From Anaerotruncus rubiinfantis (GTDB lineage: Bacteria; Bacillota; Clostridia; Oscillospirales; Ruminococcaceae), in the NCBI RefSeq assembly GCF_900078395.1, contig NZ_FKLA01000009.1, forward strand, positions 1,936,614 through 2,000,613: a stretch of DNA of 64,000 nucleotides, read 5' to 3'. This document shows, piece after piece, positions 33,645 through 41,865 of this stretch (positions are counted from its first letter, which is position 1; each line of letters starts with the position of its first letter). The notes below the pieces were generated by a model. It was not told the DNA's origin, did no database searches, and worked only from the letters and a program-made list of their open reading frames with translations. Position numbers and translations under genes: made by a program.

Positions 33645-35756
33645 TCATCCGATGATGATGCGCGCATCCAATATATTGATCCCCTGCTCCTGCGCTTTGA
33701 CCGGATTGAGATCGATCTCCTGGATCATCGGGTTCTCCGCAGCAAGCCGGCCGAGGCTCACCAGCAGGTTTACCATTGCGCCGATATCCTTCGGGCTATC
33801 CCCGCGCATACCGCAAAGCATCTTGTAGGCTTTGGTCTCGCGGATCATATCCTCCGCGTCCTGCTCCCGCAGCGGCGCGATGCGGAAGCTCACGTCCTTG
33901 AGCAGTTCAACCAGGATGCCGCCGCTGCCAAACATGATCGACGGGCCGAACTGCGGGTCCTTCACCATGCCCGCGATCACCTCCACGCCGCCATTCACCA
34001 TTGGCGCAAGGATGACCCCTTTCATTTCAGCGTCCGGCTTAAGCGAGAGCACATGGGCAATCAGTTTATCGTATTCCTCCTCGACCTGCGTGCGGTTTTG
34101 CAGGTTGAGCTTCACCGCGCCGTAATCGCTCTTATGGATGATCTGTGGAGAAACAATCTTCATGACGAGCGGATATCCAATTTCATCGGCCAGTTTTCCA
34201 GCCTCCGCACGGCTCTTCGCCCATCCAAACTTTCCGACCGGAATCCCGTAATCCCGAAGCAGATTCATCGCTTCCGGCTCAAGCAGGTTGCGGCCCTCTT
34301 CATGCGCCTGTTTTACCAGCGGATGCGGATTTTCCGCTTCGCTGCCGCGGGTAAAACGCACCTCACCCAGATTTCGGGAAGCACGGATCAGGTCGCCCAT
34401 CGCCTGTGCCGCCTGATTCGGCGTGTCAAACGTCGGAATGCCGTTCTCCTCCAGGTAAGCGCGGGCCTCAGCCATCGCTTCTCCCTTGAACAGGCAGAGG
34501 AATACTGGTTTTTGATACGCTTTGATGACTGGGACAAGCCCTTTGACCACTTCGAGGGCGGGCAAAAAGGTCGGCGGGAGCGAAATCATGATCACGCCGT
34601 CAGTCTGATCGTCCTCGAGCACGGCGCGCAGCGCCTCCTCGTGCTCCTTTTCCATCGCGGCGGCCGACATGTCGACATAGCCGTTGGGTTTGCAGACCAT
34701 CGCCATCTCCGGCAGACACTCCACCAGCCGGTCGCGGGTCGCCTCGGACATCGGGGCCAGTTCGGCCACGCCGCCCGCAACCAGCGCGTCCATACAGATG
34801 ATTCCCGGTCCCCCCGCTTCGGTCAGGACCGCCACACGGTTGCCCTTCATCTTCTTGCAGAAAGAGATCGCTTTCATCGCATTGGTAAGCTCCTCCACAT
34901 CCTGCACACGTACGATACCGCACTGTTTAAAGGCGCTTTCGTAGATGGCATCCGACCCTGCCAGGCTACCAGTATGCGACTGTGCCGCGCGGGAGCCGAG
35001 TTCGGTGCGGCCCACCTTGAGAACCAGGACCGGCTTTTTACAAGTGATCTGGGCGGCGGTTTCCATGAGCTCACGCCCATCCCGCACACTCTCCATATAA
35101 CCTGCAATCGCATCGATCGCGTCGTCTGATCCGAAATACCGCAGCACTTCGATGTTGGTCACGTCGGACATATTGCCCATATGAGCCCATTTGTTAAAGC
35201 CCATCGGGACCGGCTGCTCGCCCGCAAAGACGACCAGCGTTCCGCCCAGCGCGCCCGACTGGGAAAAATAGGCGGCATTCCCAAGCCGCATTTTCACGCC
35301 TGGCGCAAACGAGGTGTTGATCCCGTTTTCCGCGTTCATAATGCCATTGCAGTTCGGCCCGAACAGACGAATGCCCTTCTCCCTGCAAATTTCCGCGATC
35401 TCCTTTTGCCATGCGACCCGTTCAGGGATCGCAGTTTCGGCAAAGCCGGCGGAAATGATAATCGCGCCTTTGATATCGTCCCGCTCCTGGGCCTGATAGA
35501 ACACTTCGCGTACAAATTTAGCCCCAATGCCGATGACCAGAAGGTCGACCTTCTCGTGAATATCCTTCAGCGCCGGATAACATTTGAGGCCCTGAACTTC
35601 GCTCTCCTTGGGGTTTATCGGATAAATTCTGCCTTTGTACCCGTCTTTCAGCATGTTATGTATTACATGGTAGGACGCTTTGCTCGGATGGTTGGACGCG
35701 CCGACCACCGCGACTGAATCCGGGTAAAAGAGGCAATCCAAATCATGCGCTCTCAT
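33645..35756 (-). CDS. ADP-forming acyl-CoA synthetase (acetate-CoA ligase, fused alpha-beta)
   Basis: 703 aa, normal for fused ACD. The CoA-binding domain (about 8-105) has SVAVVGASNHPSKASYHV and GRIYPINPKESEVQG. Succinyl-CoA-ligase-like domains follow, with GPNCNG (about 138-143) and YFSQSGALGG. The C-terminal ATP-grasp subdomain (about 485-703) includes LLRDYGIPVGKFGWAKS and GYPLVMKIVSP. It converts acyl-CoA + ADP + Pi into acid + ATP + CoA. In this operon it can cash in the acyl-CoA made by the neighbouring oxidoreductase. It is 12 bp from porB. Confidence 0.92.
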   Translation of the reverse strand: MRAHDLDCLFYPDSVAVVGASNHPSKASYHVIHNMLKDGYKGRIYPINPKESEVQGLKCYPALKDIHEKVDLLVIGIGAKFVREVFYQAQERDDIKGAIIISAGFAETAIPERVAWQKEIAEICREKGIRLFGPNCNGIMNAENGINTSFAPGVKMRLGNAAYFSQSGALGGTLVVFAGEQPVPMGFNKWAHMGNMSDVTNIEVLRYFGSDDAIDAIAGYMESVRDGRELMETAAQITCKKPVLVLKVGRTELGSRAAQSHTGSLAGSDAIYESAFKQCGIVRVQDVEELTNAMKAISFCKKMKGNRVAVLTEAGGPGIICMDALVAGGVAELAPMSEATRDRLVECLPEMAMVCKPNGYVDMSAAAMEKEHEEALRAVLEDDQTDGVIMISLPPTFLPALEVVKGLVPVIKAYQKPVFLCLFKGEAMAEARAYLEENGIPTFDTPNQAAQAMGDLIRASRNLGEVRFTRGSEAENPHPLVKQAHEEGRNLLEPEAMNLLRDYGIPVGKFGWAKSRAEAGKLADEIGYPLVMKIVSPQIIHKSDYGAVKLNLQNRTQVEEEYDKLIAHVLSLKPDAEMKGVILAPMVNGGVEVIAGMVKDPQFGPSIMFGSGGILVELLKDVSFRIAPLREQDAEDMIRETKAYKMLCGMRGDSPKDIGAMVNLLVSLGRLAAENPMIQEIDLNPVKAQEQGINILDARIIIG

Positions 35757-35768
35757 CCAATCCTCCTC

Positions 35769-36647
35769 TTACTGATAGAGTTTTTCCAGACGTTCCAGCT
35801 CGTCGCAATTTTTTGCGACCTGTTCTCCGAGATAACGGATGTCGTCATCCGACATGCCCCTGAACCTCTTTTGGATCTTCAGGTATTCCTCGATCGGCTT
35901 GCGGTTTGCGACATTCTTTGTGATATGAACCTTTCCGTCCTCAATTTCATAAAGGGCCCATGCGCCGGTATCAACTGCGAGCTTCGCGATCTTGACGGTA
36001 TCCTCGGGTTTATAGCCCCATCCGGTCGGGCAGGGAGCGCAGACATGCAGATAAGCCATTCCTTTGACGTTCTTGGCCTTCTTCACCTTTCGTTTCAGGT
36101 CGTCCAGATAGCCGACCGACGCACTTGCCGCATATGGGATCTTATGCGCTTTCGCAATCATCATCATATCCTTGGGCATTCCTTTTTTACCCGCTGGGGT
36201 CGTGGTAGTCCATGCGTGATAGGAAGTGGACCCCGATCCCTGGATACCGGTATTCATGTACGCCTCGTTGTCATAACAGACATAGATAATATTTTCATTG
36301 CGTTCCATCGCGCCGGAAAGTGCCTGCAGCCCGATATCGACCGTGGCGCCGTCACCCGCGAAACCAAGCACATGGACATCCTCGATCCCCTGCACGCGCA
36401 AGCCGCGGCTGATGCCCGCCGCATAGGCCGCTGTGTTTTCCAAATTCCCCTGGAAACCTGGAATTTTGAGGGCCGTTTCATAGGAACATCCGGAAAAAAC
36501 GGCGGAACATCCCGGCGGGATTACGATAATGGTGCGCGGGCCAAGCTCTTCAACCACCGTGCGGATAACAAATTCAAGGCCGCATCCATGACAGGTGCTG
36601 ACGCCATGCGCTACCAGGCCCTTCGATACTGTCTCTATTTGATACAT
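35769..36647 (-). CDS. 2-oxoacid:ferredoxin oxidoreductase, beta subunit (POR/VOR type)
   Basis: 292 aa. STCHGCGLEFVIRTV (CxxC at about 19-22), the TPP motif GFAGDGATVDIG (about 95-106) ending in YDNEAYMNTG (about 124-133), and the CPTGWGYKPE stretch mark a PorB-type subunit. It decarboxylates the oxoacid on TPP. The start codon overlaps the alpha stop (TGATG), giving tight coupling. Compared with the beta at 10166-10921 it is longer and clearly a different paralogue. Pyruvate is possible, but the dehydrogenase next to it suggests a branched-chain or aromatic 2-oxoacid. Confidence 0.9.
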   Translation of the reverse strand: MYQIETVSKGLVAHGVSTCHGCGLEFVIRTVVEELGPRTIIVIPPGCSAVFSGCSYETALKIPGFQGNLENTAAYAAGISRGLRVQGIEDVHVLGFAGDGATVDIGLQALSGAMERNENIIYVCYDNEAYMNTGIQGSGSTSYHAWTTTTPAGKKGMPKDMMMIAKAHKIPYAASASVGYLDDLKRKVKKAKNVKGMAYLHVCAPCPTGWGYKPEDTVKIAKLAVDTGAWALYEIEDGKVHITKNVANRKPIEEYLKIQKRFRGMSDDDIRYLGEQVAKNCDELERLEKLYQ

Positions 36648-37861
36648 CAGTCATTTCCTCCAATCTTGCGGCGCAGCTCGTTGTAATCCGCCCGTACGTC
36701 GACCCATACCTGCTCATCCGCATCGGCTCTGCCTTCATGGACCGCATAAAGATGATCAAACGCCTTTTTGATCGTCGCGACCGAAATATCGCGGCCTCCG
36801 AGACCGCCAACCAGCGAAGTGATGCTTCCACCGCAATCCCCGGCCGCAGCCTTCACTTCCACATAGACCGGCGCGCCCTGTGCACCAAGGCCCGCGCTCC
36901 TGTCGAGAACACCGATGGTGGGAACATTTTTCAGCGCCTCCCGCACCATCTCATGCGGGAACGGTCGGAAAAATATCAACCGCAGCACGCCGACTTTTTT
37001 GCCTTCTTCGCGCAGCATATCAACCGTATGTTTAGCTGTTCCAGACATCGAGCCGATGGTCACCAGCGCCACATCCGCGTCATCGCAGCGGTAAGCTTCC
37101 ACTATATGAAGCTTGCGGCCGAACGCCTGCTCAAATTCCTCCATGATCGCGGGAGCCACCGCCTTGGCCGCATCAAATCCATCCTTCTGCTGACGGCGCA
37201 TCTCCCCGAACTCCGAGGAGGGAGTCAGATTGTTGATGAACATGGGATTGTTCACATCGAGATAGGTATTTTTGCTGATATAGGCGGGCAGGAAGGAATC
37301 CACCGTTTCCTGATCCGGGATCATTGCGATTTCCGCTGTATGCGAGAGGAAAAATCCGTCCTGGCATACCATTGCGGGAAGCAGGACATCCTCGTGTTCC
37401 GCAAGCTTGTAGGCGTAGATCATGTAATCGAAAACTTCCTGGACACTTTCCGCATAAATCTGAATCCAGCCCGAATCGCGTTCTGCCATCGCGTCCTGAT
37501 GATCGCACCAGAGGCTCCACGGGGCGACCAGCGCACGATTGATGATGCCCATGACAATCGGTACGCGGCAGCCCGCCGCAATGCCGAGGACTTCGTGCAT
37601 CAGCGCCAGGCCGACCGATGAAGTCGCGGTGCATGCACGCACACCGGTCAGCTGTGCGCCGATTGCGCAGGAAAGGGCCGTATGTTCCGATTCCACGCGA
37701 ATGTATTCCGCTTTGAGGGAATCATCCGCGACATATTCGCTCAGTTTTTCCGCGACCGGGCTCTGCGGCGTGATCGGATAGGCAGAAATCACACCGACCC
37801 TGGCGCGTTTCATGGCTTCCACCATCGCCATATTTCCATCGAGTAATTTACGTGCATCCAT
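36647..37861 (-). CDS. 2-oxoacid:ferredoxin oxidoreductase, alpha subunit (POR/VOR type)
   Basis: 404 aa from the ATG at 37861, 2 bp after the ferredoxin stop. The frame extends to 38035 inside that gene. Typical parts: ISAYPITPQSPVAEKLSEYV (about 25-44), RVESEHTALSCAIGAQ (about 54-69), APWSLWCDHQDAMAERDSGW (about 110-129) and the C-terminal VGLGGRDIS-like VGGLGGRDISVATIKKAF. The length and the WSLWCDHQDA block suit PorA/VorA of four-subunit enzymes. It forms the catalytic complex with the other three products of this operon. Confidence 0.9.
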   Translation of the reverse strand: MDARKLLDGNMAMVEAMKRARVGVISAYPITPQSPVAEKLSEYVADDSLKAEYIRVESEHTALSCAIGAQLTGVRACTATSSVGLALMHEVLGIAAGCRVPIVMGIINRALVAPWSLWCDHQDAMAERDSGWIQIYAESVQEVFDYMIYAYKLAEHEDVLLPAMVCQDGFFLSHTAEIAMIPDQETVDSFLPAYISKNTYLDVNNPMFINNLTPSSEFGEMRRQQKDGFDAAKAVAPAIMEEFEQAFGRKLHIVEAYRCDDADVALVTIGSMSGTAKHTVDMLREEGKKVGVLRLIFFRPFPHEMVREALKNVPTIGVLDRSAGLGAQGAPVYVEVKAAAGDCGGSITSLVGGLGGRDISVATIKKAFDHLYAVHEGRADADEQVWVDVRADYNELRRKIGGND

Positions 37862-37863
37862 CC

Positions 37864-38169
37864 TTATTCCCCCCCTTTGCCAATCTCTGTCATTGCGATG
37901 CAGTCCTTCGGGCAGACCTGAGAACAGATCCCGCAGCCCTTGCAGAACCGCAGATCCACTGTGAACGGCGTTTCCCGGTCGACCTGGATGATCGCCAGCG
38001 GGCAATGTTTCTGGCAGATGCCGCAGCGGATACATTTTTCATCATCTGCCACCGGTGTCAGGATTCTCCATGCCCCAGTGTCCACATCTGTGACATGGGT
38101 GGCAACCGGTCCAAAATAAATCTTACGCTTCACGGACTGCGTCGTGGCATTCTCTTGCTGCTTTAACAT
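37864..38169 (-). CDS. 2x[4Fe-4S] ferredoxin (delta) subunit of the second 2-oxoacid oxidoreductase
   Basis: 101 aa from the ATG at 38169 (GGGGAGGA 8 nt upstream). Its start overlaps the gamma gene by 47 bp, and the frame extends further only inside gamma. An N-terminal extension of about 45 residues (WRILTPVADDEKC) precedes two cluster motifs, CIRCGICQKHCP and CKGCGICSQVCPKDC. This is the PorD-type electron-transfer subunit that delivers low-potential electrons to free ferredoxin. Confidence 0.9.
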   Translation of the reverse strand: MLKQQENATTQSVKRKIYFGPVATHVTDVDTGAWRILTPVADDEKCIRCGICQKHCPLAIIQVDRETPFTVDLRFCKGCGICSQVCPKDCIAMTEIGKGGE

Positions 38170-38665
38170 TTCTGCCGTCCTCCCCTTCCTTGAAGAATTC
38201 CTGAATGGATTTTTCCACAGCGCCGATCTCCACGATCCCCAGCGCGGCAAAGGCACCCGCCATCGCAGTATTGGGAATGTCACGCCCAATATTGCGAAGC
38301 GCGGCGTGTTCAGCGTCCACGATATAGGTTTTATTCGGGCGACCTTTCATGTAATCCGGGATCTCAGGCGCGTTAAAGACAAAGACGGTATCGTCGTCCA
38401 CGCCCTCAAACAGATCCACATGCCGTTCCGGCAGCGAAACGTCGAACACCATGACATAGTCCGGCTCATATACAAACGACTTTGTGGGGATTGCTTCATC
38501 GCTGAGGATCAAGCTGGTGTTCACCGGGGCGCCTCTGCGTTCATGTCCGTATGCGGGGATGGTCTGCGCGAACTTTCCCTGGTTGATCGCATAGGCATAC
38601 GCCATGATCTTTCCGCAGGTCACAACACCCTGTCCTCCCAATCCATAAATTTTTACCTGAATCAA
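38123..38665 (-). CDS. 2-oxoacid:ferredoxin oxidoreductase, gamma subunit
   Basis: 180 aa from a TTG at 38665, preceded by AAAGGAGG at 7 nt. (M)IQVKIYGLGGQGVVTCGKIM at the start and IPAYGHERRGAPVNTSLIL are the gamma (POR_N-like EKR) signatures, and NTAMAGAFAALGIVEI near the C-terminus agrees. First gene of the nine-gene operon. Gene order here is gamma, delta, alpha, beta, whereas the other complex at 9.6-12.2 kb is delta, alpha, beta, gamma. The two sets are therefore separate lineages and not a recent duplication. Confidence 0.9.
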   Translation of the reverse strand: MIQVKIYGLGGQGVVTCGKIMAYAYAINQGKFAQTIPAYGHERRGAPVNTSLILSDEAIPTKSFVYEPDYVMVFDVSLPERHVDLFEGVDDDTVFVFNAPEIPDYMKGRPNKTYIVDAEHAALRNIGRDIPNTAMAGAFAALGIVEIGAVEKSIQEFFKEGEDGRNVKAARECHDAVREA

Positions 38666-38682
38666 TTTGCTTCCTCCTTTTG

Positions 38683-38712
38683 TTCTTTTATACGGAACAT
38701 CATTCTTTTATA
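38683..38712. repeat. Direct repeats in the leader of the minus-strand operon
   Basis: TTCTTTTATA occurs at 38683-38692 and 38703-38712, exactly 20 bp apart (two helical turns). A related ATTCTTTCA lies near the -10. The spacing suggests a protein-binding array between promoter and start codon. Confidence 0.5.
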
Positions 38713-38729
38713 TGGCATTTTGTGCTTTC

Positions 38730-38758
38730 ATGTTATTCTTTCAGGCTGGCAAAGTCAA
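38730..38758 (-). promoter_or_regulatory. Promoter of the minus-strand 2-oxoacid/hydantoin operon
   Basis: TTGACT (38758-38753), 17-nt spacer, TAACAT (38735-38730), about 65 bp before the TTG start of the gamma gene. Confidence 0.65.
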
Positions 38759-38830
38759 TAGATTTTTTTTATTTTGCTAATTTTTTCCGTTATGACAGGT
38801 TTATTTTTGATAAATTTGTGCAATGCTACA

Positions 38831-38870
38831 AAAAGCGGCCCTGACAGGAATTTTCCTGCCAGGGCCGCTT
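38831..38870. terminator. Terminator of the tetR gene
   Basis: GCGGCCCTGACAGGAA and TTCCTGCCAGGGCCGC form a long stem with one mismatch. It is followed by TTTTTG on the minus strand and lies about 50 bp after the tetR stop. Confidence 0.78.
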
Positions 38871-38917
38871 ATATTCTGTTTTGTATGGCAAAAAGAGAAG
38901 GCTTCCGCCTTCCCCAT

Positions 38918-39481
38918 TCACTCTGGCGCCGCAATGCTTTCCCAGAACATCGACCAGGCCATCTCCACCTTCTGCCGGTATTCGGTGACCGTATAGAACA
39001 GACTTTTTGCCATCAGCCCATCCAGTACATAGAAAAACATGTCTATGATGTTTTCCACCGGATAGCCGCGCAGCTCCCCATTCTGCTGCGCTTCCAGGAT
39101 CGTCGCAGAAAGCATCTTTTTGACGTCGTTTTCAAAATCAAAAAAGATCGGCAGCGTTTCGCTCTTGAGCTCGCTTGGTGGAAACATCGTCGCCCGGAAG
39201 AAACCCAGCGACTCGCTTCTGCAGATGCACTTGAATATCTTTTTCATCTTCTCCGAGCATTTCAGCCGGTCGTCTTCGTAAGTCTCCCGAATCTGCGCGA
39301 GTGTGCGGTCATGCGTCTGTTGGTAGATCATTAAAAACAATTCCGCCTTACTCGCAAAATGCGCATAGACGGAAGCTTTGCGGATTCCGGTTTCCTCCGC
39401 AATCTGGGAAAGCGAGGTATAATCATAGCCATATTTTGCAAAAAGCTTCTCAGCCACCGCAATCAGTTTATCTCTTGTCAT
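38918..39481 (-). CDS. TetR/AcrR-family regulator
   Basis: 187 aa from the ATG at 39481. The frame reaches 39547 only through a GTG without a ribosome site. N-terminal HTH: MTRDKLIAVAEKLFAKYGYD, then TSLSQIAEETGIRKASVYAHF split over residues 21-43. The ligand-binding domain is alpha-helical. It lies between the two divergent hydantoin operons. A TetR-style palindrome covers the start point of the plus operon about 165 bp away, so that operon is its likeliest target. Whether it also acts on the minus operon is not evident. Its own ribosome site is weak. Confidence 0.87.
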   Translation of the reverse strand: MTRDKLIAVAEKLFAKYGYDYTSLSQIAEETGIRKASVYAHFASKAELFLMIYQQTHDRTLAQIRETYEDDRLKCSEKMKKIFKCICRSESLGFFRATMFPPSELKSETLPIFFDFENDVKKMLSATILEAQQNGELRGYPVENIIDMFFYVLDGLMAKSLFYTVTEYRQKVEMAWSMFWESIAAPE

Positions 39482-39611
39482 GAAAAATTTCCAAACCTTT
39501 TTGATCGAATAAACCATCTTGATTGTTTTTATTCTAAGCTTTCCCACTTCTTATGTCAAGCTTTTTAAATTTCACACCGGAAAATTATTTGTATATTTTT
39601 AATAATTTATA

Positions 39612-39640
39612 TTGACATTGTTGAATTCTGATGATATCTT
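39612..39640 (+). promoter_or_regulatory. Promoter of the racemase-hydantoinase-permease operon
   Basis: TTGACA (39612-39617), 17-nt spacer, TATCTT (39635-39640). The expected start point is near 39647, inside the palindrome listed next. Confidence 0.7.
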
Positions 39641-39644
39641 TAAG

Positions 39645-39662
39645 CTACCGACCGGTAGGTAG
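39645..39662. promoter_or_regulatory. TetR-type operator over the transcription start
   Basis: CTACCGACCGGTAGGTAG, an 18-bp palindrome with a single mismatched pair centred on ACCGGT. It directly abuts the -10 and would block initiation when bound. The tetR gene next door makes it the obvious binding protein. Confidence 0.68.
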
Positions 39663-39708
39663 TTTACTCAAAACAACAATTTCCAGGAAAAATTGGAGGT
39701 TGTAACAC

Positions 39709-40419
39709 ATGAAAATTTTGGTTATCAACCCAAACACCTCAGAGGATATGACCAGGGACATCGGCGCTTCCGCCAGGGCTTCCGCCCGTCCGGATACCGA
39801 GATCGTCTGCACCAATCCGCTGCATGGGCCCGCGTGCGCCGAAGGCGCGCTCGACGAAGTGATGGTCTCCTACAACCTGGTAGAAGTGGTTCGCCAAGCG
39901 GAGGCCGAAGGCGGTTACGATGCCTATGTGGTTGCCTGTTTCGGGGATCCTGCGGTTGACGCGTTGCGTGAGATCACCGATAAGCCTGTTGTCGGCGTTG
40001 CGGAAGCCGCATTCCATCTCGCAACCTTCCTCTGTGGGAAGTTTGCAATCGTCAGCACCCTTCCGCGGGTACGCAAAAACATGGAGGACCGGCTGCGCCA
40101 CCATGGTGTGATCGACCGTGTCGCCATCATCCGCACTCCGGATCTGCCGGTTCTCGCCTTCCACGATGATCTCGAAAACGCGCGGCGGACCCTGATCGAA
40201 GCGGCGCGCGAAGCTGTCGAGCAGGATCTTGCGGAGCTCATCATCCTCGGATGCGCCGGGATGAGCGGTTTTGCGGATATCGTCTCGAAGGAGATTGGCG
40301 TACCGGTTCTGGATACCGTGATGTGCGCGGTCAAGGTTGCTGAAAGCCTTGTTGATCTCGGTCTTAAGACAAGCAAATCTAACACCTATCAAACGCCAAC
40401 CGAAAAGGTCTACAACTAA
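39709..40419 (+). CDS. Asp/Glu/hydantoin racemase family protein (hydantoin or allantoin racemase)
   Basis: 236 aa; GGAGGT before the ATG. The N-terminus MKILVINPNTSEDMT is typical of HyuE-type racemases. The two catalytic cysteines are in VACFGDPA (about 80) and LGCAGM (about 184). It would interconvert D and L forms of a 5-substituted hydantoin (or allantoin), so that both enantiomers reach the stereoselective hydantoinase encoded 23 bp downstream. Aspartate/glutamate racemases share the fold, but the NPNTS start and the neighbours favour the hydantoin group. Confidence 0.88.
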   Translation: MKILVINPNTSEDMTRDIGASARASARPDTEIVCTNPLHGPACAEGALDEVMVSYNLVEVVRQAEAEGGYDAYVVACFGDPAVDALREITDKPVVGVAEAAFHLATFLCGKFAIVSTLPRVRKNMEDRLRHHGVIDRVAIIRTPDLPVLAFHDDLENARRTLIEAAREAVEQDLAELIILGCAGMSGFADIVSKEIGVPVLDTVMCAVKVAESLVDLGLKTSKSNTYQTPTEKVYN

Positions 40420-40442
40420 AAGTTCCGGGGGGAGGATTTCCT

Positions 40443-41819
40443 GTGCTTGACCTCATTATCAGCGGCGGTCACATTGTAAATGCAGACGGGTCGGTTGATG
40501 CGGATATCGGCATCAAAGACGGAAAAATCGCCTGCATCGGCAGAAAATCGGATTTCGGCCAGGCAGTTAAAACCATTGACGCCTCCGGAAAGCTTGTGAT
40601 GCCGGGACTGATCGATTCCCATGTCCATATTGACGATGCGCAGGGAGAATTTTTCACCAAGGACCAGGTGGAAACCGGCACGATTGCCGCCGCCTATGGC
40701 GGAACCACTACAATGGTGCAGTTCGCCATACCCGTGGGGGATGAACGCCCGATACAGGCGCTTGAAAAACGGATGCATGCGGCAAAGGATGTGTCGGTCA
40801 TCGATTATTCCTTCCATGGCGCGATCACACATCTGAATGATCAGTCGCTGGCGGATGTCCGGGACATCCTGACGGGTGGATTTCCCTCCATCAAGATGTT
40901 TACCGTCTACCGCGGGGAGGTCATGCTCGAACAGCTCGGCATCTATAAAGTTCTTCAGCTGATCGGAAAACATTGCGGCGTTGCTAAAATCCATGCGGAA
41001 AACGCTGATATGATCGAGGCAAACGTTGCGGAATATGTACGCCGCGGGCTTACCACCCCCTACTATCATCCGCTCACCCGCCCTCCGGTCACCGAAGTTA
41101 CCGCAGTTGCGAATCTGCTTCCAATGATCGAAGAAACGGACGCGGCAACGGTGTTCGTACATATGACCACCTCGCAGGTCTGTGATTACATCCGCTGGGC
41201 AAAAAAACGAATGCCGGTATTCACCGAATTCTGCCCGCATTATCTGACGCTGACCGAGCAGGTCTACAGTCGTCCAGACGCGCAGAACTATATGTGCAAT
41301 CCGCCGATGCGCGCCCAGGCAGATCAGGACGGCCTGTGGAAAATGGTTTCGGAAGGTCTCTGCGACGTCATCAACAGCGATCACAGCTGTTTTGATCTCG
41401 CGCAAAAAGCAAGCCACAAGGACGATTTCACCAAAGAACCGAACGGTCTGCCCGGTATTGAAACCCGCGCCGCGATCATCTTTTCAGAAGGTGTCGCAAA
41501 GGGACGCATCACCGAAAACGATTTTGTCCGGATGCTTTCGACAAACGACGCAAAGCTGATGGGCATGTTCCCGCAAAAAGGAATTCTGGCAGCCGGCTCG
41601 GATGCGGACATTGTCCTCTGGGACCCGAACGCCTCCTATGTCCTGCATGCCGGGGATCTGCATATGGGAACCGACTATACGCCATTCGAGGATTTCCATA
41701 TCACCGGAAAGCTCACTCACACTTTGATTCGCGGCAATATCATCGTGGAGGATGGAAAATTTGTGGGCGACCGGTTCAAAGGCCGGATGGTGCGCCGCGG
41801 TGTGCCAATTCTCGGCTGA
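40443..41819 (+). CDS. Hydantoinase/dihydropyrimidinase-family amidohydrolase
   Basis: 458 aa from a GTG at 40443, preceded by GGGGGGAGGA. Metal-site residues: DSHVHID (HxH, about 58-64), the carbamylated Lys in PSIKMFTVYRG (about 147-157), KIHAEN, EFCPHYLT and the Asp in INSDHSCF. Ring-opening of hydantoin or a similar ureide to an N-carbamoyl amino acid is expected. It differs clearly from the enzyme at 28391-29824 (458 vs 477 aa, different active-site flanks), so the locus keeps two hydantoinases. No carbamoylase is encoded in this operon. It would rely on the M20 enzyme of the divergent operon. Confidence 0.91.
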   Translation: MLDLIISGGHIVNADGSVDADIGIKDGKIACIGRKSDFGQAVKTIDASGKLVMPGLIDSHVHIDDAQGEFFTKDQVETGTIAAAYGGTTTMVQFAIPVGDERPIQALEKRMHAAKDVSVIDYSFHGAITHLNDQSLADVRDILTGGFPSIKMFTVYRGEVMLEQLGIYKVLQLIGKHCGVAKIHAENADMIEANVAEYVRRGLTTPYYHPLTRPPVTEVTAVANLLPMIEETDAATVFVHMTTSQVCDYIRWAKKRMPVFTEFCPHYLTLTEQVYSRPDAQNYMCNPPMRAQADQDGLWKMVSEGLCDVINSDHSCFDLAQKASHKDDFTKEPNGLPGIETRAAIIFSEGVAKGRITENDFVRMLSTNDAKLMGMFPQKGILAAGSDADIVLWDPNASYVLHAGDLHMGTDYTPFEDFHITGKLTHTLIRGNIIVEDGKFVGDRFKGRMVRRGVPILG

Positions 41820-41865
41820 ACAGAAATCATCCACCTCATAACTGTGTGTGAAAAGGAGGAGCATC

